DNA of 41,464 bases from CAYXTI01 sp964468495 (GTDB lineage Bacteria > Pseudomonadota > Alphaproteobacteria > Rickettsiales > Rickettsiaceae): positions 1-41,464 of the forward strand of contig CAYXTI010000007.1 of assembly GCA_964468495.1 (NCBI GenBank). Direction: 5' to 3'. Shown piece by piece: positions 33,880 to 41,464 of this stretch. The notes beneath the pieces were generated by a model. That model did no database searches and was not told the DNA's origin. It worked only from the letters and a program-made list of their open reading frames with translations. The translations under genes were made by a program, and so were the position numbers. The first letter of the stretch is position 1. Each line of letters starts with the position of its first letter.

Positions 33880-35316
33880 ATGAAAGCATATAAAGGAAAA
33901 ATTGTTCAAATTATTTCTGCTATTGTAGATGTTGAATTTAATGAACACATACAATTACCTAAAATTATGAATGCACTAGAATGTATACATAATAACTCAC
34001 GTTTAGTTTTAGAAGTAGCCCAGCATATAGGAAATAATGTAGTAAGATGCATTGCACTAGCATCGACAGATGGATTAACACGAGGAACGGAAGTCTTTGA
34101 TACAGGAGACCAAATTAAGGTGCCAGTAGGCATTGGTACATTAGGAAGAATAATGAACGTAATAGGAGAGCCTATAGATGGAAAAGAAAAAATTAAAACA
34201 GAAGAATATAGTAAGATATATAAAGACCCCCCGACATTTAAAGAACAATCTACTCATCGTAATATTTTAGTAACAGGAATAAAAGTAATTGATTTATTAG
34301 CTCCTTACGCAAAAGGAGGAAAAATAGGACTATTTGGTGGAGCTGGAGTAGGAAAAACAGTTTTAATAATAGAATTAATTAATAACATAGCAAAAGCACA
34401 TGGAGGATTTACTACTTTTGCAGGAGTAGGTGAAAGAACAAGAGAAGGACATGATTTATATCATGAAATGATTGAATCTGGTATTATTAACTTGGATGAA
34501 CCAGAAAAATCTAAAGTAGCATTAGTATATGGTCAAATGAATGAACCTCCTGGAGCAAGAGCAAAAGTTGCCTTCACCGGTTTAACTATTGCAGAATATT
34601 TCCGTGACTTAGCTGGCGGCCAAGATGTATTATTTTTTATTGATAACATTTTTCGTTTTACTCAAGCAGGATCAGAAATTTCAGCTATTCTCGGGCGCAT
34701 GCCTTCAGCAGTTGGCTATCAACCTACTTTATCAACAGACATGGGAAGTTTACAAGAACGAATTACATCGACAAAAAAAGGATCTATTACCTCTGTACAA
34801 GCTATCTATGTTCCAGCGGATGATTTAACTGATCCTGCTCCCGCAACATCATTTACTCATCTTGATGCTACAACGGTACTAAGTAGGGAAATAGCTGCCA
34901 TAGGAATTTATCCAGCAATTGATGCTCTTGACAGTACATCCCAAATGCTTGATCCTAAAATAGTAGGCGAGGAACACTATTATGTAGCAAAAGAAGTAAA
35001 GAAGATATTACAAACATATAAATCATTACAAGATATTATTGCAATTTTAGGAATTGATGAATTATCAGAAGAAGATAAATTATTAGTAAGTAGAGCAAGA
35101 AAAATACATAAATTTCTTTCGCAACCATTTTTTGCTGCAGAATCCTTTACAGGAATCCCTGGTAAATTTGTTGTTCTTAAAGATACTATTAAAGCATTTA
35201 AAGATTTAATTGAAGGAAAATGTGATCATTTAGCTGAATCAGCTTTTTATATGGTTGGTACTATAAAAGATGTAATAGCTAAAGATGCTACTTTACAAAA
35301 TAAAGGTAATAAATAA
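33880..35316 (+). CDS. atpD: F1F0 ATP synthase subunit beta
   Basis: Catalytic subunit of the F1 head. The 478 residues contain Walker A GGAGVGKTVLIIELI (about 154-168), GERTREGHDLYHEM with the catalytic Glu, ALVYGQMNEPPGARAKVAFT with Walker-B-region residues, FIDNIFRFTQAGSEISA and the DELSEED-type sequence here as DELSEEDK. Everything needed for catalysis is intact. The start is supported by AAGG about 7 bases before the ATG. The central third is richer in G and C than its surroundings, as expected for the most conserved gene here. Five bases separate it from atpC. Confidence 0.98.
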   Translation: MKAYKGKIVQIISAIVDVEFNEHIQLPKIMNALECIHNNSRLVLEVAQHIGNNVVRCIALASTDGLTRGTEVFDTGDQIKVPVGIGTLGRIMNVIGEPIDGKEKIKTEEYSKIYKDPPTFKEQSTHRNILVTGIKVIDLLAPYAKGGKIGLFGGAGVGKTVLIIELINNIAKAHGGFTTFAGVGERTREGHDLYHEMIESGIINLDEPEKSKVALVYGQMNEPPGARAKVAFTGLTIAEYFRDLAGGQDVLFFIDNIFRFTQAGSEISAILGRMPSAVGYQPTLSTDMGSLQERITSTKKGSITSVQAIYVPADDLTDPAPATSFTHLDATTVLSREIAAIGIYPAIDALDSTSQMLDPKIVGEEHYYVAKEVKKILQTYKSLQDIIAILGIDELSEEDKLLVSRARKIHKFLSQPFFAAESFTGIPGKFVVLKDTIKAFKDLIEGKCDHLAESAFYMVGTIKDVIAKDATLQNKGNK

Positions 35317-35321
35317 AAAGA

Positions 35322-35714
35322 ATGAATACTATACTTATTAAGGTAGTTAGCCCATCTGGTATTATAATGGAAAGTGAAGCTAATATGGTTTCACTATTTA
35401 GTCAAGCAGGTATGTTTTCAGTGTTACCAGGACATAGCAAATTAACAACTAATTTAATAATAAGCTTAATTACTGCTTTTCATAAAGACACAAAAACTAA
35501 ATGTTTTATCTATGGTGGAATAGCTCAACTATTTAATAGCAAAATTAATGTAGTGACTGAATTTGCTATTAACCTATCAAAAAATAATGAAACAAGTATT
35601 AGAACTAAAATTAAAGAACTTCAATCACAAGTAGAAAAAAATAATGAAATAAGTATTAATTCTGAAATTGAAAAATATCAACAAGCACTAAGCTTGATTC
35701 AAAATAACACTTAA
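35322..35714 (+). CDS. atpC: F1F0 ATP synthase subunit epsilon
   Basis: Small rotor subunit that binds gamma and can restrain ATP hydrolysis. The 130-residue protein has the N-terminal beta-sandwich (IKVVSPSGIIMESEANMVSL, MFSVLPGHSKLTTNL) and a C-terminal helical hairpin from about residue 88 (NETSIRTKIKELQSQVEKN). FSVLPGH corresponds to the family's G-x-x-GVLPGH motif. It closes the operon; F0 genes are elsewhere, the usual alphaproteobacterial split. Confidence 0.94.
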   Translation: MNTILIKVVSPSGIIMESEANMVSLFSQAGMFSVLPGHSKLTTNLIISLITAFHKDTKTKCFIYGGIAQLFNSKINVVTEFAINLSKNNETSIRTKIKELQSQVEKNNEISINSEIEKYQQALSLIQNNT

Positions 35715-35810
35715 TATACAAAAATATTGCTTAGGTTAAAAACATCGATATTAGATAACACCAAGTATTTTATTATTTAATTGCTATTTAATAACAACTA
35801 ATCCTTGTGT

Positions 35811-36320
35811 TTAAGTAATGCTAGTTGTTTTTGCCTTTTCTGCTATACTAACTAATTCTTTAATATTTGATAACACTTGTTGTAATAATTTTGGTTGGTT
35901 TTCTACCATACTAACTAATTCTTTAATATTTGATAACACTTCTTCTAATATTTTTGGCTGATTTTCTAATTGAGTGACCAACTGCTTAATAGCATCTCCC
36001 ATTTCTTGAGTTTGTTCAATCTGCATATTTTGTATACTTAACTGGGATAATTGAGACATCATTTGAGTAATACTATTATTACTTGAAGAAGAATCATCTA
36101 AATTAGAACATTTTGCACTACTAGTTATAAGACCTAATAAAAACTTTTTTTGCTGTTCAAAATAATGATTTACATTTAATGATGATTCATTATTATTGTT
36201 TTTTAGTCGATTTGATAATTGGTTAGAAAACAATAAATCTTTTTCAGATAACTTCTTTTCACCTTTACGTTCATTATTATTGATATAATTCTGATTTATA
36301 TATTGTGCTGACTCTATCAT
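35811..36320 (-). CDS. flgD: FlgD-like hook-capping protein, shortened, with tandem repeats
   Basis: The 169-residue protein resembles the N-terminal part of FlgD, the scaffold that caps the growing hook. FEQQKKFLLGLITSSAKCSNLD (54-75) corresponds to the FL-x-LL-x-x-QL-x-x-QDP region, and ITQMMSQLSQLSIQNMQIEQ (84-103) to the conserved Q-x-A-x-FS-x-x-E segment. The C-terminal Tudor/FnIII-like domains of normal FlgD (about 220 residues in E. coli) are missing. In their place are two copies of a 21-residue unit ENQPK(I/L)L-x-x-VLSNIKELVS (119-160), predicted helical. It is 93 bases after the FliK-like gene in the same direction, the usual fliK-flgD order in Alphaproteobacteria, which supports the call more than the sequence alone. 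It ends convergent with atpC. Confidence 0.55.
   Translation of the reverse strand: MIESAQYINQNYINNNERKGEKKLSEKDLLFSNQLSNRLKNNNNESSLNVNHYFEQQKKFLLGLITSSAKCSNLDDSSSSNNSITQMMSQLSQLSIQNMQIEQTQEMGDAIKQLVTQLENQPKILEEVLSNIKELVSMVENQPKLLQQVLSNIKELVSIAEKAKTTSIT
35841..35966. repeat. Two 63-bp tandem in-frame repeats in the flgD-like gene
   Basis: Units of 63 bases encode residues 119-139 and 140-160. The stretch ATACTAACTAATTC onward is identical for over 30 bases in both copies (near 35846 and 35909). The copies differ mainly in ILEE versus LLQQ, which indicates a recent duplication. Confidence 0.8.
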
Positions 36321-36413
36321 AGTTTACCTATTATTTTTTTATTAATAAAAGCATTATACTTTTATAATACCTACATTTAATATTTTGTATAATTAACTTT
36401 AAAAATCATTAGC

Positions 36414-37763
36414 TCATTTTATTACCTTAAACTGTAATATGTTTTCTTCTTTAATGTTATTATGATCACCATTAAGCATTTTAGATAAAATAGATTTATT
36501 ATTCTCTAATGCATTTATAGTTTCATTATTTTTTGAAAAAAAAGTAATTTTTTCTATAACTTTCTTTTTTCCTTCACCTTTATAATAAACCTTAATATTT
36601 ACCTCACCTAGATGCCTAGGATATAACTTAATATTTATTTCTTTATTCCCATTATTTATAACGTAGGGTAAAACCATTAATACTTGTTTATAGGAATTTA
36701 GTAAATAATCATAATTAAATAAATTATTAAAATTAAAACTTAAATTTATTTGCTGTAAAAAGGCATTTTCTTTAGAAAAAAATAGTTGATTATTTTTATC
36801 ATTACCTCTGTCATTATTACTATAAGTATTACTATCTTTTAATGAAGCTAAAAGCTTTAATCTTACTTCACTAAGATCTAATAATAGATCATCTTTATTA
36901 TCATTCACTGATTTCTTTAATAATATTTTAGATATATTGTTAACCTTATTATTATCTAAATGAACCAATCTTAAATTTCTACTAATAGTTAATTCACTTA
37001 AACAATTATATTTTCTCCCCTTTATTCCTTTAAAGTTAAAGCCATTAACTACATTATTTAAATCCTGTTTATAGATAGCATCATTTTCTAGCTCATTTAT
37101 ATGATCAACATCTTTGTTATTAACCTCTTTTCTAACACCATTAGCTATATTATTTAAATCCTGTTTATAGATAGCATCATTTTCTAGCTCATTTATATGA
37201 TCAACATCTTTGTTATTAACCTCTTTTCTAACACCATTAGCTATATTATTTAAATCCTGTTTATAGATAGCATCATTTTCTAACTCATTTATATGATGAT
37301 CAACATCTTTGTTATTAACCTCTTTTCTAACACCATTAGCTATATTATTTAAATCCTGTTTATAGATAGCATCATTTTCTAGCTCATTTATATGATCAAC
37401 ATCTTTGTTATTAACACTAAGAAAATAGCTATAATTATTATTTATAAAATCCTCTAATGATTTGATTGAAAAGACCAAATCTACATCATTAGCTACAACT
37501 ATAGCAGCTAAATTTTCTTTCGATTGATTAAATAATATCCAATAACTGCTAGATTGAGATTCTCTATCATCATAATAAAATTGTAACTTATTTTTACTCC
37601 AACTATTATTCGCTAACCCTTGTTCTTTTATTTTTATTTGTTTATTAAATAAATCCAAAAACTTGCTATCTCTACAATGATAATCTTTATTTGAGTCTAT
37701 ACTATCACTAGGTAAGCACCCTTCTTTACCAAACATAGAAGAAAACATTATTTCTATAGACAT
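36414..37763 (-). CDS. fliK: FliK-like flagellar hook-length control protein
   Basis: The last 90 residues look like the FliK C-terminal domain: LPYVINNGNKEINIKLYPRHLGEVNIK fits the family's I-x-L-x-P-x-x-LG-x-V-x-(I/V) core, followed by a beta-strand, a helix with INALENNKSILSKML and a short tail. FliK is secreted as a molecular ruler, and its C-terminal domain switches the export gate from hook to filament substrates. The N-terminal half (1-117) is low in similarity to anything I know. Residues 118-242 are four copies of a 32-33-residue unit beginning NNKDVDHINELENDAIYKQD. The whole is 449 residues, within the variable family range. It lies upstream of the FlgD-like gene, with which it likely forms an operon. 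Confidence 0.7.
   Translation of the reverse strand: MSIEIMFSSMFGKEGCLPSDSIDSNKDYHCRDSKFLDLFNKQIKIKEQGLANNSWSKNKLQFYYDDRESQSSSYWILFNQSKENLAAIVVANDVDLVFSIKSLEDFINNNYSYFLSVNNKDVDHINELENDAIYKQDLNNIANGVRKEVNNKDVDHHINELENDAIYKQDLNNIANGVRKEVNNKDVDHINELENDAIYKQDLNNIANGVRKEVNNKDVDHINELENDAIYKQDLNNVVNGFNFKGIKGRKYNCLSELTISRNLRLVHLDNNKVNNISKILLKKSVNDNKDDLLLDLSEVRLKLLASLKDSNTYSNNDRGNDKNNQLFFSKENAFLQQINLSFNFNNLFNYDYLLNSYKQVLMVLPYVINNGNKEINIKLYPRHLGEVNIKVYYKGEGKKKVIEKITFFSKNNETINALENNKSILSKMLNGDHNNIKEENILQFKVIK
37038..37412. repeat. Four tandem 96/99-bp in-frame repeats in fliK
   Basis: Reading the plus strand, anchor sequence AAATCCTGTTTATAGATAGC occurs four times at intervals of 96, 96 and 99 bases. The copies are nearly identical. 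The 99-base unit has one extra His codon (HH), and the copy nearest the C-terminus diverges after LNN. All units keep the reading frame. Confidence 0.92.
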
Positions 37764-37849
37764 ATTTTATAAAATTGATAATTTTTTAATGCACAAAAAT
37801 ATGCAAGTTTTAAAGCATAATCTATACCAAAAAATCTGCTTTTAAATAT

Positions 37850-38629
37850 TTAATATATTTCTTTGAGAATAATGCAATTTTGTTTTTTCATTACTACTAT
37901 CTTTTTGCATATCATTTTAGCTTGTTTAAACGTTTGATATGGCCCCAACATTATACTATAAAAAGCATAATCATCTTTTCTATCTATTTTTTTTATTAAA
38001 AATTTATCAGTAATTAATAAGTGGCTATTCTTTTGTTGAATCTCTTGTAGTATTTTTAAAGCTTCTTCCTCTGATCTAGCTAAAGATAATTGCACCATGT
38101 ATCCCTTATTAGAATTTTCTATAGATTTATCAATGTTATATTGATTTAGCTTATAATTATGATCAAGAAACATAATATTAATTTGATGATCAATATTTTT
38201 TCCGTGCTGTATAGTCATAAAATTAGAATCTAAAAAATTGCTATTTAAATTCAAATATTTTTGATAACACATATTATAATGTTGCTGATGGTTAAATGAA
38301 ATAATATTATTTAAAATATTATCAATATTATCAACATTATCGACATTATATTTCCACATATCTTCTGAGATATTTAGTGGTTCCTCAGGCGCTGGATTAA
38401 TAATAATTTTTTCATTATTATTCTTATTGCTTAGAGCATTATAAATTATATCAGTATTGGCGATATTAATATCATGATAATTATCTATTTTTTTTTTATA
38501 GTTTTTATTCTTAGCCGTTAAAGTAATAATACCATTATCACTAGGAAGCATTGTTATAATAAAAACAATAATAAATATTATTGTAATAATTATAATAACT
38601 ACAATCTTTATAAGATTAAAATTAATCAT
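37850..38629 (-). CDS. SPOR-domain membrane protein
   Basis: The 259-residue protein has one N-terminal membrane span (about 7-28, almost only Ile and Val), a long Asn/Asp-rich periplasmic linker, and a C-terminal SPOR domain from about 177: MVQLSLARSEEEALKILQEI, the middle KKIDRKDDYAFYSIMLGPY, then KQAKMICKKIVVMKKQNCIILK. SPOR domains bind denuded glycan strands at the division septum, so a role in cell division or septal peptidoglycan is likely. In Alphaproteobacteria such a gene commonly follows argS, as it does here, 96 bases downstream in the same direction. MurA nearby supports some peptidoglycan. Confidence 0.85.
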   Translation of the reverse strand: MINFNLIKIVVIIIITIIFIIVFIITMLPSDNGIITLTAKNKNYKKKIDNYHDINIANTDIIYNALSNKNNNEKIIINPAPEEPLNISEDMWKYNVDNVDNIDNILNNIISFNHQQHYNMCYQKYLNLNSNFLDSNFMTIQHGKNIDHQINIMFLDHNYKLNQYNIDKSIENSNKGYMVQLSLARSEEEALKILQEIQQKNSHLLITDKFLIKKIDRKDDYAFYSIMLGPYQTFKQAKMICKKIVVMKKQNCIILKEIY

Positions 38630-38725
38630 ACTATATCTTCATAACTCTAGCTAAATTTAATAATGAATAAGGAAGGATAATATTTATTATAATAGCCATT
38701 ACCTACATAATAAAATTAGAAAAAA

Positions 38726-40462
38726 CTACATTTTATTCATAGGAGTAATTCCTATTATTTCAAACCCACATAAAATCATACGTCTTATTGCCTCTACCAG
38801 AGCTAATCTAGCTCTTGTTAAAGGCTCATCATCTTCTACAATAAATCTATAATCATTATTTTTAGCTCTAAGACTCCATATTGAATGAAATCGATAAGCT
38901 AATTCAATTAAATAGTGTACTATTTTTTGAGGTTCATATTTGATGGCAGCTAAAGTAAGTATTTGAGGCCATACAGCTAGTAACTTAATAAGTTGAATTT
39001 CCTCTTCAGTTATCAATAAAGAAAGATCAAAATCTTCTAATACAAATTTTTCATAACATTCAGGCATGGATTCTTTTACAGTAGCTAAAATAGATACTGC
39101 TCTAACATGAGCATATTGTACATAAAACACCGGATTATCTTTAGATTGTTTCTGTACCTTTACTAAATCAAAATCTAATATTGCATTATTATGTCTTGTA
39201 AGCATTATAAATCTAATTATATCTTTATCTACTTTTTTGATTACATCACTAATAGTAATAAAATTACCATTACGCTTTGACATTTTTAATACTTGTCTAT
39301 TTTTAACAAAATTTACCAATTGAATTGTAGTAATATGATTTTTCACTTTTCCTTTTCCTAGTGCTTTTATAATAGCCTTTACTCTTTTAATATATCCTGT
39401 ATGATCAGCCCCAAGAACATATATTAAATGGCTATAACCTCTATCTATTTTATTTTTAGCATAAGCTATATCTGCAGCTAAGTAAGACCATGCTCCATCA
39501 CTTTTTGTAATAGCTCTATCTTGATCATCTCCATATAAAGTTGATCTAAAAAGCATTTGTGATTTTTTTTCTATACTATTATCAACCTTGCCTTTAGGGG
39601 GAGGTAAAACCCCATAATATACTAAATCCCTTTCTTTAAGAATATCAATAGTTTGGTCTATCATTTTTCTATCATGAAGATACTGTTCAGAAAAGAATAC
39701 ATCATATTTTATGCCTAAATAGGTTAAATCATTCTTAATTAAATCAAGCATAAATTGAATAGTTATTTTCTTTATCAATGCTCTCACTTGAGGGGTATGC
39801 TGTTTTGATAATAACTCTTCATTATAATCCTTAGCTATTTGATAACCTATTGTTTTTAAATATTCTCCTTGGTACAAATCATCAGGAATAATCACTTCTT
39901 CTCCTGTTACAATTTCTTTATATCTTAATATTACACTATCAACAAGCCTATCAATCTGTCCCCCGCTATCATTAACATAAAATTCTTTAGTAATATTAAA
40001 TTTACATTTTTTTAATATATTAGAAAGCACATCACCATATATACCCACTCTTACATGGCCTATATGTATTGGCCCAGTTGGGTTAGCTGATACATATTCT
40101 ATATTAATTTTTTCTCCTTTTCCAATATTTACACTCCAAAAATCACTATCATTTTTTAACATACTCAACAAACATTTATGCCATTTTTCTGCTTTTATAG
40201 TAAAATTAATAAAAGCTAATCCTAATACTTCAATATGTGCAACATAAGGAATATTTATTAAACATTCCTTAAACTGTAATGCTAATTCACGAGGATTTTT
40301 TTTATTTTTAGATGCTATAACCATAGCAATATTGGTTGAAATATCACCATGTAATGGATCTTTAGGAATATCAAAATCCAAATGTTCTAGTAATTCTTGT
40401 TGTGGGCAAACTCTATCAACCAATCGACAAAAATCATCTTTTAATTCTTTAAATATATTCAT
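38726..40462 (-). CDS. argS: Arginyl-tRNA synthetase
   Basis: Class I synthetase charging tRNA-Arg. The 578-residue enzyme has the N-terminal additional domain (1-115, with PKDPLHGDISTNIAM), then VSANPTGPIHIGHVRVG with the HIGH signature at about 137-140. VLGADHTGYIKR and the VLKMSKRNGN loop follow; it keeps the Lys-containing KMSK form seen in many alphaproteobacterial enzymes. The C-terminal anticodon-binding helical domain contains FYVQYAHVRAVSI and ends GFEIIGITPMNKM, close to the usual LGI-x-x-x-x-x-M. Length and domain order are normal. It heads the argS-SPOR pair and diverges from erpA. Confidence 0.97.
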   Translation of the reverse strand: MNIFKELKDDFCRLVDRVCPQQELLEHLDFDIPKDPLHGDISTNIAMVIASKNKKNPRELALQFKECLINIPYVAHIEVLGLAFINFTIKAEKWHKCLLSMLKNDSDFWSVNIGKGEKINIEYVSANPTGPIHIGHVRVGIYGDVLSNILKKCKFNITKEFYVNDSGGQIDRLVDSVILRYKEIVTGEEVIIPDDLYQGEYLKTIGYQIAKDYNEELLSKQHTPQVRALIKKITIQFMLDLIKNDLTYLGIKYDVFFSEQYLHDRKMIDQTIDILKERDLVYYGVLPPPKGKVDNSIEKKSQMLFRSTLYGDDQDRAITKSDGAWSYLAADIAYAKNKIDRGYSHLIYVLGADHTGYIKRVKAIIKALGKGKVKNHITTIQLVNFVKNRQVLKMSKRNGNFITISDVIKKVDKDIIRFIMLTRHNNAILDFDLVKVQKQSKDNPVFYVQYAHVRAVSILATVKESMPECYEKFVLEDFDLSLLITEEEIQLIKLLAVWPQILTLAAIKYEPQKIVHYLIELAYRFHSIWSLRAKNNDYRFIVEDDEPLTRARLALVEAIRRMILCGFEIIGITPMNKM

Positions 40463-40493
40463 ATCATTAGCAACAATACTTAATTAAGTAACC

Positions 40494-40522
40494 ATACTAA
40501 TAACTAATATGCATCTTGTCAA
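40494..40522 (-). promoter_or_regulatory. Candidate sigma70 promoter for argS
   Basis: On the minus strand TTGACA (40517-40522) and TAGTAT (40494-40499) are 17 bases apart, about 30 bases ahead of the argS ATG. The same hexamers and spacing occur before the acyltransferase fusion gene, which raises confidence in both. Confidence 0.5.
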
Positions 40523-40678
40523 TTTATCAATAATCTCTCAGCTTAATAAATTATTATTATTTTAAAAATTAATAATACTCAAATATAGTTTTGAGAATAG
40601 ATAGCTTTATTTTATAATCCTGATATAAGTCTATATTTAATAGAAATTTTCTTAAGTTAATTTAATATTAAATAAATA

Positions 40679-41011
40679 ATGAAAATAGATATTACAAACA
40701 ATGCCTGTATACAAATACAGAAACTTATACAACAAGACACAGAAGAAAATAAGAAAATAGCATTAAGAGTATCTGTAGATAGCGGTGGTTGCTCAGGTTT
40801 TATGTATAGATATAGTTTAATAAATCAAATTAAGGAAAATGACTACATCTTAGAAAAAAATAATATTAAAATTGCTATTGACCCTATATCGCAACAATTT
40901 CTCACTGGATGCACTATAGAGTTTATTGAAGAGTTAGGGGCATCTTATTTTCATATAATAAATCCTAAAGCTGCAAATAAATGCGGCTGTGGAAACTCCT
41001 TTTCAATATAA
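40679..41011 (+). CDS. erpA: Iron-sulfur cluster insertion/A-type carrier protein
   Basis: A-type carrier of the HesB/IscA family that passes Fe-S clusters to apoproteins. The 110-residue protein has the three conserved cysteines: Cys38 in DSGGCSGFMY, then Cys102 and Cys104 in the C-terminal KCGCGNSF. The core LRVSVDSGGCSGF and NPKAANKCGCG are highly typical. It stands alone on the plus strand, divergent from argS. In Alphaproteobacteria an erpA-like gene is often beside the dgt-argS-SPOR cluster; dgt is absent here. ErpA is favoured over IscA because no isc genes are adjacent. Confidence 0.9.
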   Translation: MKIDITNNACIQIQKLIQQDTEENKKIALRVSVDSGGCSGFMYRYSLINQIKENDYILEKNNIKIAIDPISQQFLTGCTIEFIEELGASYFHIINPKAANKCGCGNSFSI

Positions 41012-41097
41012 AACAAAAATATATATGCAAAATAAAGAATAAATCTCTCACTAAACAAATTCCTAAAATAAGAAAATAATTAATGTTATTATGCAAT

Positions 41098-41129
41098 ATT
41101 GATAAATAAAACTACCATTATTTATCAAT
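41098..41129. repeat. Perfect 11-bp inverted repeat at the rpmA 3' end
   Basis: ATTGATAAATA (41098-41108) and TATTTATCAAT (41119-41129) pair perfectly around a ten-base loop. The element lies seven bases past the rpmA stop in the gap between two convergent genes and probably marks the end of the rpmA transcript. No long T-run follows on the minus strand. Confidence 0.4.
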
Positions 41130-41135
41130 CTACAT

Positions 41136-41384
41136 CTATGCTACAACACTTACTAGCTTACGCCTTCTTTTGCTTATAAATTTTATTTTTCCTGCAATTA
41201 AAGCAAATAAAGTATGATCCTTTCCTATCCCTACATTTTTACCAGGGTGAATTTTAGTTCCACGTTGTCTAAAAATAATATTACCTACTTTAACTACTTG
41301 ACCATCAGATTTTTTAATTCCTAACCTACGCCCAGCAGAATCACGACCATTTCTCGAACTTCCGCCCGCTTTCTTTGTTGCCAT
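41136..41384 (-). CDS. rpmA: 50S ribosomal protein L27
   Basis: Large-subunit protein whose N-terminus reaches the peptidyl transferase centre. The 82-residue sequence begins MATKKAGGSSRNGRDSAGRR, which is the conserved start of proteobacterial L27 without the cleaved extension found in Firmicutes. It continues with LGIKKSDGQVVKVGNIIFRQRG and GKNVGIGKDHTLFALI. Its usual upstream partner rplU would lie beyond the right edge of the window if conserved. The usual downstream partner obg is not here but at 26730-27746. Confidence 0.97.
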   Translation of the reverse strand: MATKKAGGSSRNGRDSAGRRLGIKKSDGQVVKVGNIIFRQRGTKIHPGKNVGIGKDHTLFALIAGKIKFISKRRRKLVSVVA

Positions 41385-41464
41385 ATACTATTAATCTTAT
41401 TTTACTAATTACTTTATAAACTATATATAAATCTTTTTTCAATCAATTTAAAGATATAAAAAAA

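Noticed and set aside
33906..34133. Open frame on the minus strand inside atpD
   Set aside because: It lies wholly within the strongly conserved beta subunit gene and has no leader or family resemblance.
37038..37412. Regular repeats resembling a CRISPR array
   Set aside because: The 96/99-base units are contiguous, in frame with a FliK-like protein and nearly identical along the whole unit, so there are no unique spacers.

Overview
The window is strongly AT-rich (by eye about three bases in four) and packed with housekeeping genes whose closest familiar counterparts are alphaproteobacterial, and more exactly Rickettsiales-like. Pointers are: an MFS/acyltransferase/acyl-ligase fusion of the kind known from Rickettsia, a 41-residue C-minus ribosomal protein L36, an F1 operon in the order atpHAGDC without F0 genes, cytochrome oxidase genes coxC and ctaG, an argS-SPOR pair beside erpA, and ribosomal, tRNA and metabolic genes scattered rather than clustered. 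Flagellar genes (a hook protein, a FliK-like and a FlgD-like protein) suggest one of the flagellated endosymbiont lineages of the order. The species cannot be named from the sequence alone. I see no rRNA, insertion sequence, CRISPR array or prophage.

Layout. 1-3.2 kb: a very large FlgE-like hook protein gene (minus). 3.4-5.8 kb: metG-tatD (plus). 5.8-9.7 kb: cmk, rpsA and murA (minus). 9.9-11.3 kb: tRNA-Val, tRNA-Met and rplM-rpsI. 11.5-13.1 kb: an unknown 110-residue protein, tRNA-Val(UAC), a tiny membrane protein and a BON-domain lipoprotein candidate. 13.4-16.1 kb: rpmJ, sucCD and a 36-residue basic protein (all minus). 16.3-19.2 kb: tRNA-Thr, a structured RNA candidate behind a near-perfect sigma70 promoter, then a UvrD/PcrA helicase. 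19.3-27.7 kb, all minus: obg, an MFS protein, ctaG, coxC, the fusion protein and a DsbA-like protein. 28.1-30.6 kb: tRNA-Cys, xerD and a ProP-like transporter. 30.8-35.7 kb: F1-ATPase operon. 35.8-41.4 kb: fliK-flgD-like pair, SPOR protein and argS (minus), erpA (plus) and rpmA (minus).

The genes fit together as core translation (metG, argS, rpsA, rpsI, rplM, rpmJ, rpmA, five tRNAs), aerobic energy conservation (sucCD, coxC, ctaG, F1-ATPase), envelope work (murA, SPOR protein, BON protein, DsbA, lysophospholipid acylation), DNA upkeep (uvrD, xerD) and motility.

The points most worth a second look are the structured RNA at 16521-16714, the loss of adenylation-site residues in the acyl-ligase part of the fusion, the internal beta-module expansion of the hook protein, near-identical in-frame repeats in the FliK-like and FlgD-like proteins, a perfect palindrome on the predicted start of the fusion gene's transcript, and small genes hidden in gaps (rpmJ, a 36-residue basic peptide, a 58-residue membrane peptide). 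I did not find a clearly new multi-gene system.
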